NCBI GenBank assembly: GCA_009193035.1 | Contig: SWDT01000011.1 | Span: 1 to 64,000, forward strand | Origin: Halicephalobus mephisto | Lineage: Eukaryota > Nematoda > Chromadorea > Rhabditida > Panagrolaimidae | Direction of reading: 5' to 3' | DNA length: 64,000 nucleotides | Shown: positions 1 through 9,700 of the stretch, piece after piece | Layout of the letters: each line of letters begins with the position of its first letter | How positions within the stretch are numbered: the first letter of the stretch is position 1 | Notes under the pieces: model-generated | Told to the model about the DNA's origin: nothing | The model's database searches: none | What the model saw: the letters and a program-made list of their open reading frames with translations, nothing else | Position numbers and translations under genes: made by a program

Positions 1-2
1 AT

Positions 3-653
3 CCGGGTATATCTGGAAAAATTACAATTACTGAGCTAAATTGGATAATTCCAAAATTAACACCTAGTTTAACTGTGCAAAATAAACTATTGAAGATGTT
101 TGATACTAAGAAAACGTTTTCTTTACCATTCATATCGAGACAGTTCGAAGACAATAATGTACCAACAGGAAACAAAGACTTTACATGGAAATTAGGGACC
201 AAATATGAAAAGATCAGATACTTAGTGATTGGCTTCCAAACTGATCGAGATGATAATTGCCGTAATGCGGCTGCATTTAATCATTGTAATTTAGAAAAAA
301 TATTTGTAGAACTGAATTCAGAGAGATATTCGAATGAGTGTTTGAGGTGTAATTTCAAGAATTTCAATGCTGTTCAACAATATATTTTTGCTAAAGAATT
401 TAAAAGTAGTTACTACGAAACTGTGAAAGAATGCATGTTTATTGACGAAGACTATTATTACAACTATTATCCATTATTCGTAATTGATGTTTCGAAACAA
501 AGTGAACGAATCAAGAAATCCAGACCTGATGTCGCAATTAAAGCATCATTTTCGGAAGCAGTTAAAGAGAATACAAAGTGTTATTGTCTGATTTTAAGTG
601 AAAGTCTGGTAGAAATTAATGGAGATGGTCTAAGAGTGAATATGAGGTATTAG
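3..653 (+). CDS. Double-jelly-roll capsid-like protein, C-terminal part (5' end outside window)
   Basis: The frame is open from the left edge of the window to a stop at 651-653, so only about 216 C-terminal residues are visible. There is no ATG near the apparent GTG start at 75, which fits a truncated view. The protein resembles, from memory, a family common in insect and cnidarian genomes and in Polinton-like or adintovirus-like elements: a lead-in rich in I/T/E, then a segment reading RYLVIGFQTDRDD, then a DHCN-like motif (here FNHCN), a short aromatic SSYY motif, and an FVIDVSKQSE motif followed by VDVR-like and CLILSE motifs. These fit the outer jelly roll of a viral capsid protein. Codons are strongly A/T-ending, unlike the host genes to the right. 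The neighbouring ORFs are an envelope-like gene and other virus-like ORFs. I infer a virion structural role. The family assignment is by recall and was not searched. Confidence 0.6.
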   Translation, partial: PGISGKITITELNWIIPKLTPSLTVQNKLLKMFDTKKTFSLPFISRQFEDNNVPTGNKDFTWKLGTKYEKIRYLVIGFQTDRDDNCRNAAAFNHCNLEKIFVELNSERYSNECLRCNFKNFNAVQQYIFAKEFKSSYYETVKECMFIDEDYYYNYYPLFVIDVSKQSERIKKSRPDVAIKASFSEAVKENTKCYCLILSESLVEINGDGLRVNMRY

Positions 654-660
654 CCTTTGG

Positions 661-727
661 CTAACGGTTCGATTTCATCGAATTATTAGTCGGTAGACTA
701 ACGGTTCAACGAAGTTGAATTACTAAA
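661..727 (+). other. Two tandem hairpins between capsid-like and envelope-like ORFs
   Basis: Two similar units start with CTAACGGTTC. The first folds as TTCGAT-TTC-ATCGAA (667-681). The second folds as TTCAAC-GAA-GTTGAA (704-718). The stems differ in sequence but both keep six perfect base pairs. They sit directly after the stop of the capsid-like ORF and before the next start. A role as 3'-end or transcription-stop signal is an inference. Confidence 0.5.
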
Positions 728-745
728 CAAAAGTCTTCTTAATAA

Positions 746-2433
746 ATGAAAACAATTTTAATCATTTTATTTGCTTTTCATCGAGCCTTTACTTCCTCAA
801 TTATCTGTACTAACAATTCTCCAAAACAATATTTTTAGTTTCCTCAATTACCAAAATGTAACTTTAACTACACAGACAAAATAAAAGTAAAAAGCTATGA
901 AATCTTTAAACCTAATACTATAGAATATATTTCAAACACTCATTTGTGTAAAAAAATCATTACTGAAGTTTCTTTATATACTAATTTATCTGAATATGAA
1001 CATTTAGTTGAAAAAGAAATTAATAATAAAGATATTACGATAAAAGAGTGTGAAGAAATGATAAAAAAAATAAATTTTGTGAATTTGGAACTTTGAAAAA
1101 AGGGGAACATTCATATCGCACTAATAATAAAGTTTCTATCGAATATCCAAACAGGTTTACTAGTTTATTCAGAGCTAAGCATTATTTGAAAGAGAATTGT
1201 GTTTTAATTGAGACTAAAGTTTTTTCTCACTATAACCAAAAACGTCCTACTAACGTTTTAGTTGATATGAATAAGTGTACTTATTTAAAAGGTAAATGCC
1301 AAATTAAACCTAATGAAATAATGATTTGGGAAGTGAATGACAAACAAAACTGTGAATTCATTTCTATTGGAGTTTTTAATGGATACTCTAGCGGAAATTT
1401 CTGGATCAGTAATGACTATCAAATTGCTTTAAATTTAGTAAATAACTTCACGACTGATTGTGGAAATAATTTACAATTGACTTCTGAGGGTTACGCTTTG
1501 AAAAGTGTGAGAGAAAAAAGATCGGATCACAACTCAGTTAAAACCTTTCAAGCAGGAGAACTACAATATCTAGAAAATAATATCAAGAATCAATTAAGAC
1601 ATTTAACAGAAAGTTTTTGTCAAATGTTCAATAATCATAATGAAATTTTAGAAATATTATTGAAGGAGAATCCAAAGAAATTTATTCGAAAAGTCTTAAA
1701 TTACACTGCAGTTGATGTTAAATTAATTGACAATCCAGCACAAAGTGCTGTCATTGAGGTTAAATTCTGTAAAGAAATTGATAATAACCTGATTGAATTT
1801 ACTGGGTTAAATGATATTAAAGGCTTTATTCCTATTAAAATTAAAAAATATAATGATAAAATTTGGTATATGAAAGACGGTGTCATTACTAATGACAATT
1901 CGCTATGGCGAACTGTTGCTCTATCGAGTAATAGTTTCCTCAACACTAATATCTCTAATTTAAAAAATATTGAAATAAAGAATAACTATGATTTACGGTT
2001 TTTAAATACTAAATTAATTTTTAAAGAACACTTCTTCAATGATGTGAAGACTGATATCGAAGAAGAATTACTAAACGAGATGAGGCAAATGCCGAATACC
2101 AAAGTGGAATTGAAAGAAAATGAGCAAACTTCGGTGATTCCTCATGAAATTATAAATGATTTAGATAATTTATTCGAATCATATTGGCTGAAATATTGGA
2201 GAATTTATATAACAATTGCTTCGACATTAATTTATGTATTTATTGCTAGATCTTTGATTTATATTGTATCTCCACAGTTTTCTTTAAGTAAAAGGGAACA
2301 AAGTAGAATTAAATTAGTTTCTTTTGAGGATAAATTAATTCCAGCTGAAAATATTGAAATGAAACCTCTTAAAGTTGAAAGAAAGGCAAGTTTAACTAAC
2401 TTCCCATCTGTTCTCTCATTAAATAAGAGTTAA
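746..2433 (+). pseudogene. Envelope-glycoprotein-like (fusogen) gene, disrupted
   Basis: An ATG at 746 opens a hydrophobic signal-peptide-like stretch. The frame is interrupted by a TAG at 836-838. It then needs a -1 shift in an A-run near 1063-1070 to enter a 446-codon ORF that ends at 2433. That ORF has several cysteines, an REKR furin-type cleavage motif about 140 residues in, a second block with conserved-looking cysteines, a transmembrane helix about 55 residues from the C terminus, and a basic cytoplasmic tail. This is the layout of a type I viral surface glycoprotein. The middle part faintly recalls class III or chuvirus-like glycoproteins, but I cannot assign a class. Nematode Maverick elements are known to carry captured fusogens, which fits the capsid-like neighbour. 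The breaks suggest decay, although recoding at the A-run cannot be excluded from sequence alone. Confidence 0.6.
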
Positions 2434-2449
2434 AAATTTAAATTAATAA

Positions 2450-2779
2450 ATGGTGTTTGTATTTTCGATGATTGAAGAAAATAATAAGTATAATCTATTA
2501 GATGAAAATACTGCTAATAAAATCAAGCTGATCAAAGTCCATGATGATAAGAGTCATGAGGAGAGTGAGCCACCGAATAATGATGATGAAAGAATTGGAA
2601 AATCGAATAATAATAATGAAATAATTGTAAAATCGAATAAAGATGGAACTAAAGTTTCATCCAAAAAGCCTAGAAAAAAGAACTTAACAAAGAAAAATAA
2701 AGAATTTTTAAATCATTTAGTAGGAAAAAGTGTAACAGGTTCTGGATTTAAGATAATTCCTCCATATACTGAAAAATAA
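2450..2779 (+). CDS. Small Lys/Asn-rich protein of the viral island
   Basis: An uninterrupted ORF of 109 codons starts 17 bases after the envelope-like stop, on the same strand. The N-terminal half is acidic and Asn-rich. The C-terminal half is strongly basic (KKPRKKN, KKNK) and ends in a GSGFKIIPPY-type tail. Short basic proteins with a GSG motif occur among virion core or minor capsid proteins of adenovirus-like and Polinton-like elements, so a nucleic-acid-binding or minor virion role is possible. I recognise no specific family. Codon use is as AT-rich as in the rest of the island. The end-to-end spacing suggests a compact viral gene order. Confidence 0.45.
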   Translation: MVFVFSMIEENNKYNLLDENTANKIKLIKVHDDKSHEESEPPNNDDERIGKSNNNNEIIVKSNKDGTKVSSKKPRKKNLTKKNKEFLNHLVGKSVTGSGFKIIPPYTEK

Positions 2780-2785
2780 TAATTT

Positions 2786-3235
2786 TTATGGTACTTCTTT
2801 CAAATTCAATTCAATAAAAACGTTAATGTTCTTGAAATCAATCAAAGTATTGTTGATATCCACCAATTTTAAATTTATTTTATTTGGTCTGTTAGTCACT
2901 TCATGATAAATAATATTTCTTGGTTCTATTTCTACCTTATCCATAGGTCTAAATCTATAAATTGAATTAAACATCTTTTTATTAACGTAACAATCTTCAA
3001 TTAAATTACATATAATAAAAATATTGTCATTTATATTGGCATTACCTGAGGAAGTTGACTTATTGCTCTTCTCATCATTATTATTTTGATCATTTTTATT
3101 TATTTTACTCTTGATTTCTAAATAACCATCCAATTTTATAACGCCTATTTTAAACTTCTTTCGTAAGAACTCTTGTGGAAAAGAATACTCAAAAGTTGAA
3201 TCGTTGGATGTTAGTTGTAAAATGAAAACCGTCAT
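2786..3235 (-). CDS. Capsid-like ORF, probable second virion protein
   Basis: An intact 149-codon ORF begins at an ATG near 3235 and runs opposite to the upstream island genes, converging on the small basic ORF with only 6 bases between the stops. It has an N-terminal beta-strand-like region, a low-complexity Asn/Lys/Ser linker (about residues 45-70), and a C-terminal segment with an EPRNIIYHEV motif and an INLKLVD...LIDFKN...VFIELNLK pattern. This matches, from memory, the C terminus of capsid-like proteins that accompany the first ORF's family (typically LEPHNIIYLPV followed by IRIVDQNGNLVNFRG). It is shorter than the full-length relatives I recall, so an internal deletion is likely. A structural virion role is inferred. 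Confidence 0.5.
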   Translation of the reverse strand: MTVFILQLTSNDSTFEYSFPQEFLRKKFKIGVIKLDGYLEIKSKINKNDQNNNDEKSNKSTSSGNANINDNIFIICNLIEDCYVNKKMFNSIYRFRPMDKVEIEPRNIIYHEVTNRPNKINLKLVDINNTLIDFKNINVFIELNLKEVP

Positions 3236-3786
3236 TTATTAATTGAGAAATTTTTTCATGATTACTTTTCTTCTAAAGTGGAGTATGAGATAATTTGGCG
3301 AGTCATAAATGAATTGAAATAATGAACATTAAAAAATATTGAATTGATTATTGAAATTGCTTTTAATGAAGTAAATTTCAAATACATTATAATAGAAACA
3401 TAATCTTTTGAATTTAATAAAAATTAACGACTCCACGGTAAAGTTCATCCTCAAAGTAAAACAGGATTTTACAACATTAGTTGTTATATTGTTTTCTAGT
3501 TGAAAAGTGGTTTGAACTCTAGTTATTACTTTTTTCATATAATCAAACGAGAGAGGTGCTCTAGTTTCGAAATTCTCTATTGGGGTCGCATAATTCTCGG
3601 GAATAATCAAAATACGAGAGTATTCTTTATTATCAATTCTGTTTTTTTATCATGTAATACACCTTTATCTTTGTATCAGTAGTGAAGAAATATATTCACA
3701 TTTAAGTGAAGTGTATAAAAATGAGTTATCTTCACAGAAATAATCATTTTTTTCGAACATTTTCATTAGAAGCTAAGTGAGAAGTC
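3236..3786 (-). other. Edge of viral island; possible minus-strand fragment
   Basis: AT-rich DNA. A minus-strand open stretch (about 3420-3635) reads PENYATPIENFETRAP followed by further ordinary-looking sequence. It has no ATG and is stopped on both sides, so it could be a remnant of a third viral ORF. The plus strand from about 3700 is presumably the upstream region of the VMO-I gene. No TIR marking the end of the island was recognised. Confidence 0.25.
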
Positions 3787-5426
3787 ATGGATGCCCAGGA
3801 CACAGTACCTAACTTCACAATGTTGAGTTTCATCGGTTTGCTGTTCCTCGGCGTCCTTGTCTGGCCATCTGACTCACTAGTCATCGAATCCCGACCAATC
3901 ACTAATTATGGTAGATGGTATAGTATGGATTACTGTCCTCCTAACATGTATGCCGTAGGTGTGAAACGCAAAATTGATAGAGATCTACTCGACATCACAG
4001 CTCTCAATGGAGTGGGTTTCTACTGTGGGGAACTGAACTCACGTAAGTGGTAGTAGTATATAGAATATATGCATCTTGTTAGCTTTAGCTTCTCACACAG
4101 ATAAGTATCTAATCACGAGTGGTGTGGGCCCATTTGGCACATGGGATCCACTAAGTAGTACTACGTACTGCTCACACGACCGAGTTATTGTTGGATTCTA
4201 CCTTTATTCAGGAACAATCACCATCGCTGATGACACGGGAGCTCTTCAATTTACTGCTTTATGCGGACATCCATTTGGTTCTCGGGATCCTTCTGAATGG
4301 AAGATAGGTAAGACAATGTTTGAATAGCAAGTATACATTATAGACGTTACCCTCGGCCGTCATCAATACTGTTGACGATCCGAGTGGGGAGGGGAATTTA
4401 TTTTGATACAGGAACACTAAGTATTAAGTACAAATATTTAAGAATGCCAGAAATGGCTGAGATAGGTGACTTACTAGGACTAAGAATAAGATTAGAAGAC
4501 TAAGCCTCACATTCAGTTTCACTCATGTTCTTGAGTTATTTTTAGAGAATGGGCTATCCGATCTGCCTATGTACAAATATTTGTGTCCTGAGGGATATGC
4601 TGTAAACGGCATCAGAACTCAAGTGGAGAGCGCCCAAGGTTTTGGAGACGACACTGGTTTGAATAACGTTGACGTTAATTGCCACGAAATTATCCTCTCC
4701 TGTATTCATGAGTTCAAAACTTTGTTTGATTATTCCAACAACGGTGAGTTGATGAACAAGATAAGAAGAATTTAGTAATCCTGATTCAGGTTCTACACCC
4801 GTTTCTCGGTCTTTCACAGAAAAAATAGCTTATACACATAAATCGGGTCAGACAGAAGAAAAAAGTTCGAGCGATGGATTTAAAATATTCGCAAGTCTGT
4901 TTTGAAATCATGTAAATGATTCTAATTAATTGCTTATAGAAATATCCAAGGGTATTCAAGTTGGAGCCGATAACCTCACCAAATCCATCAATGCGGAAAC
5001 CGGAATAGAGTATGAGAAGGTTACGAATCAAAAGCTGATGTCGATGGTCGAGCACACATTCCATCACGAAAAAGAAGTTGGTTTCGTATTAAGGGAAGCT
5101 AATACTTAGTGCTGCTTTTTTAGGAAAATGTAGACATCCAAATCCCACCAGAATCACGCACAATTATCAAACAGCTTCATATCATATGTGGGTATTATCA
5201 TTTCGGGCTGCCAATGGTCGTCAGAGAAGAACGTCGGTTGGGTAACAGTTCTTTTTCACCAATAACTGTCAAAGAAGAACGGTTGAATGACAATCCTCTC
5301 CTGCGAATCATTAACAATTTCTTGCGTGGTAGTCCTTCCCCTTCCACTCGTGCTGAATTAGAATTTTTTAGTTATTTTTACCTATTATTTTTACCATATA
5401 TTGCCTTTAATATGCTATCTATTTAA
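3787..5426 (+). CDS. Secreted VMO-I (vitelline membrane outer layer) domain protein with C-terminal extension
   Basis: Five exons keep phase: 3787-4042, 4089-4307, 4546-4743, 4940-5085 and 5124-5426, giving 373 residues. The introns have GTAAGT-, GTAAGA-, GTGAGT- and GTATTA-type donors and TTTAG or ATAG acceptors. The last intron is only 38 nt. The N terminus has a signal peptide; M12 is the likelier start because the hydrophobic core follows it. Three VMO-I repeats are visible: WYSMDYCPPNMYAVGVK with ALNGV..YCGE, then GTWDP...YC...VIVGFYL with DDTGA..ALCG, then YLCPEGYAVNGI with GDDTGLNNV..NC. The C-terminal 130 residues (E-ISKGIQVGADNLT onwards) are not VMO-I. Their amphipathic strands and PPESRTIIKQL segment could suit a membrane-interacting beta domain of aerolysin type, but this is speculative. 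VMO-I proteins are secreted, beta-prism and carbohydrate-binding-like. Confidence 0.8.
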
Positions 5427-6797
5427 TTCCACTTTTTATAATTTATTCCTTAAATCCTATCTTTTATTATTTCATTTCTATTCTTTCTGTATAAATTTCT
5501 CCATTCATTTGTTAGATGTGTAATGTCGTAATTTGTTAATGGTTTAGAGTTTCTTCGAAACTCTCGGACCATTTTATTGTCCGTAATAAACATTTAAATC
5601 AAGAAAAAATTGACCGAATTTGCATAAAAATACCTGCTGTGTTAAAGCCTCTGGAGTCGCTAGACACGACCTCTAGAGAGTTCTACGCTTTGGCTACGAC
5701 CCTTCGGGGTGAGATTCTAGAGGGACACTGGAGGGCCCGTATCCATTCAGTAAAAATGTATATTTTATCTGAATTACACGTAATGCCCCATATCCTTCTT
5801 AATGAATATATTTGTTGGATTTATACGCGAGGGGTATGTATCATTTAGTAAAGTTATATATTTTATCTGAATTACACATAATACCCCGTATGCCCGGGAT
5901 TGGGCGAGTGAGGTGGGGGTGTGGTCCAGAATGAGCATATATATACTACTATAGTTAACCTCAAATTCCACAACTAACACCACCGACTATTTCAACAACG
6001 ACTTTAGAAAAATTAAAAACTGCCAGTTCCTCTCTCATCCAATAGATGTTCCAAATTACACAATAATTGTGGCAAGACAGATTTATTTATCGAAAATAAT
6101 TCCAAAAAGTTATCCAAAAATAAAAAACGAAAAATAATTACAAAAAGTGTCTGCTTGCCTTTTTGCTGAAATTACAGTAATTATTTAAAAAAGTTATGTA
6201 CATTGTTGCACGAAGAATGTCAAAAAATGCCCCTAGGGGCTCCCTGAGGTTTTTAGCTGTTTTTTAAAACGAAAAAATGAAAGCCAAATGGAGAAAAGTG
6301 GTTTTTTATAGGTATTGTAAAAATAAGTTTTTTCTGATTTTTTTCTGGAGCAATTCCCGCCACTGTTTTCAGCTTCAGTTTCTTCTGAGATTTTGATTCA
6401 GAAAAATGAAGATGGAAGTGAAGGCAAAATCGAAAATATCCTTACTTCCAAACCCACCCAGCTCCAGAAAAAAGGGCTAATTTTGATTTCAGGATTCAGA
6501 ATTTTCAGAAAAATCCAGAATTATCAAAAATTAAACGTAAAATTTTTGAAAAAAGCATTAATTTTGACTTCAGGATTCGGAATCATTGGAAATTTTAAAA
6601 TTCTTTGAGATGCATCGTCCAGATTCTGGAAGCTTTGTCAGCCTTGATTCCAGATTCAGGAATTGTTCAAAAAGTTCGGATTTATCCAGGACAATTCGCC
6701 CAAATTCAAAAAGAACTCCCAACTTTGATTCTGGCTTTCAGAATCGTTGAAAGTTCAAACTTACCTGGAGGAAACTCACCTCTTCATCTGGTTCGGC
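5427..6797. other. Intergenic region between VMO-I gene and nuclear receptor
   Basis: About 1.4 kb. The first 150 bases are T-rich and are probably the 3' UTR of the VMO-I gene. Two direct copies of a segment of about 45 bp (around 5751-5795 and 5848-5892, including TATTTTATCTGAATTACAC) lie 97 bp apart. The stretch 6390-6780 contains several imperfect GATTTCAGGATTCAGAAT-like repeats. No credible gene is seen. Short ORFs here lack splice sites and codon bias. Confidence 0.6.
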
Positions 6798-9700
6798 TCA
6801 AGTGAAAAGTCTCGCAACTTCTCTGGCATTGGTGGCTTCGACGAAGACCCTGGAATGTCTAGCGACGAGCATCTGGAGATTCATCAACTTGTTCAACAAC
6901 TTTGGCCATCTGTCGATTCCAAAGTCCAAAAGAGAAGCGTTCTGTTCGACCAAGTGCTCCAAAGTCGACCAGATCTGCGACTGTTGTTTCTTCACTTCCG
7001 GATTCTTCTCGACCAAGGACTGCGGGAAAAGGATTACTGTAGACAAAAGAGCAATTTCCTCCGTCGTCATCTGGAGACTGAAGAAGCTTTCGGAAAGTCT
7101 CTTGAGATCTTCCACGAGGTTTTTTTCGAGTCTCAAATCGGTCAACGGGATTCCATGGCCTCGGGAAGGAGATCCTTGAGCAGGATCGTGCTCGATTAAC
7201 AACATCCAATTTTCGACGTCGATTTTGTGGATTGTTCTCAGGATCTGGACCTCCAGCCATCCGTTGGAGCAAGTGATGACTTCTTTGAGTTGATCGACAT
7301 CAAGACCGTCGAAAGTCCCAATTGTTTTCAAAAAAGCAAAAGTCCTCGCGAGAATCGGCGTCATCAAACAACTAAACTGTTCGGCTGCGTCGTGGAATCT
7401 GAAGTTGGGATCCATCTTCAGTCCAGGGTCGATCCACTGACAATAAGCATCAGAAACCTTGTCAACAAGAGATTTGACTTCGTTGATGGGGATACAAGGG
7501 AAGGACTCCCTCAACTGGTTCATCAACTGATCCAACTCCTTCTTTTCCCGATTTCTCTCGATCAATTGTCGTTTGGCCGTCCGTTCTTGTTCATCCAGGA
7601 CCACTAAATTAACTATCATGTATTATTACGAAAATTAGGAATATAGATTTCACGAAATTACTCAAATATGACTTTGGAATCTTCTACACAAAAAAGCACA
7701 ACTTTCGATTTTGCAACAATTGTGAAATGGGACACAATCGTCACATTTTTAAAAATATTTGACATTTGTGACGAAAATTGCAAATAATAGTGGTGATTTA
7801 CATTTGTTACTGAACCGAAAGATAGAGGTTTTCTGAAATCACGTGTAATTGAATGGAATGAATATATAATAATTCTTAACTACAGTTTCCACATTATTTG
7901 ATCTTAAATGAATGGAATCGATGACAGAATTCGATTCCAACAGAAGATTGACCATAGTTAAATGTAATCAACGTGTTTAGATAACCTTTGTTTCGAGTTA
8001 AAAAGGTATCAGTACGCTGATTACACTCAGTTACGATCAATTTTCTGTTAAATTGCAATTCTGTCATCGATTCCGCTCATTTAGGATCAAATAATGCGAA
8101 AACTGTAGTTAATAATTCTTATATATTCATTTCATTCAGTTAGACCTGATTTCAGAAAACCTATGTACGCTTTTTTGTGTGTAGAACTCGAGGTTTTAGA
8201 TATTTTTCCAGTCCTACTGTACCCTAGAAGATTCTCAAAATTCCCATGTTCTTAGAAGACTTCAGAAGCTTCCATTAAGTCTCGGGAAATTCTACAAAAT
8301 CCTAAAATCGAAAATTCCTACGGTCAGTGGTCATCCCGGAGGCGATGCACTTTCTGAATCGACAAGCTTGACAGACGTTCCTCGAAGTCACATTGATTTC
8401 GCAATCGTTGTTTTCTTTGCATGAGTACTGTAGCCGTTTCTGGGCCGTCCGACGGAAAAATCCCTTACAGCCTTCGCAAGTGATAGCTCTAAACCGTTGT
8501 TTTTCGTTTTAAAAATTAATTTTAAATATTTACTGATAGTGAAGTCCTGTGGCTTTGTCTCCGCAGACGACGCATTGTTGGCCTTCTTCGAGATAACTAG
8601 GGATATAAGGAGCTTCTGAAAATTTCCACTTGAGAGTTATTTTTCATTTGAGGACAATTTCGCCGATCATTCAAGTGTGAAGATCTGTTTACAATCGGGA
8701 TTACGCAAAGCCAGTCTGGCGGAGCCCGTGCAGGCCATGCCGCTGACCTCATTTTCAATTTCGTTCTCCCCGAGAATGCCAAATGTGAAAAACAACTGAT
8801 TCGAGAATCTAGGTCAAGTCATCCTTGGCCCATTCAAAGTTATAAAAAATAATTTTTAAAAAACATCCCAAACACGAATATTCTGAATCCAAGATTTCAG
8901 AATTCAGTTCCAAAACTTTTCACTCGTTTCTGAAAAGTCCCAACAATGTTTGTGAAATTTCTGAAGCTTCTATACACAAGAAATAAGTACACGATATACA
9001 ATGTACAGATGCACGAAACGGGCTCCGACACATCAGATACGTTATATTCAATTTATAGATACATCAAGGATAATATCAACGAATTCTATTTACTTTACCA
9101 ATACGTTAAAACGACTTTGATGCATGAGATAAACTAAGTTGATGTCGGATATATTGTATTAAATGTATGGATATACGAAACAGCTCTCATATATCAGATA
9201 TGCTATATTCAATGTATCTGTACATTAATTTGACATCGGTACTTAAAATATAATGTATTTAATAAATAAGAGCTATTTTAATATATCGATAAGTTAAATA
9301 CAACATATCTGATAAATGAGAGTTGTTTTAATACATCGATATATTAAGTTGACATCAGTGCATTATATTTAATATATAGATATATTGTCATGTATCTGAT
9401 AAATGAGAGCTGTTTTAATATATCGATATATTAAGTTGACATCAGTGTATTGTATTCAATATATAGATGTATTATCATATATCTGATAAATAAGAGTTGT
9501 TTTAATACATCGATATATTAAGTTGACATCAGTGTATTGTATTCAATATATAGATATATTGCCATGTATCTGATAAATGAGAACTATTTTAATACATCGA
9601 TATATTAAGTTGATATTAATGCATTGTATTCAATATATCAATACACTGAATACAATGCATCTGATATATTAGAATAATTTTAATACACCTTTCTTGTGTG

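Noticed and set aside
804..838. Very short GT-AG intron that would remove the envelope-like TAG
   Set aside because: It would be about 32 nt and would shift the downstream frame, so it does not restore the reading frame.
3329..3610. 93-codon minus-strand ORF as a gene
   Set aside because: It starts with a non-ATG codon, and stops lie just upstream. At most it is a viral remnant.
6802..7607. Plus-strand ORFs of 125-150 codons over the receptor LBD
   Set aside because: Antisense to a well-supported nuclear receptor ligand-binding domain.
8597..8782. 61-codon minus-strand ORF as the receptor N terminus
   Set aside because: It is out of phase with the DBD exon. The exon at 10705-10816 fits phase 1, has a good donor and an ATG.
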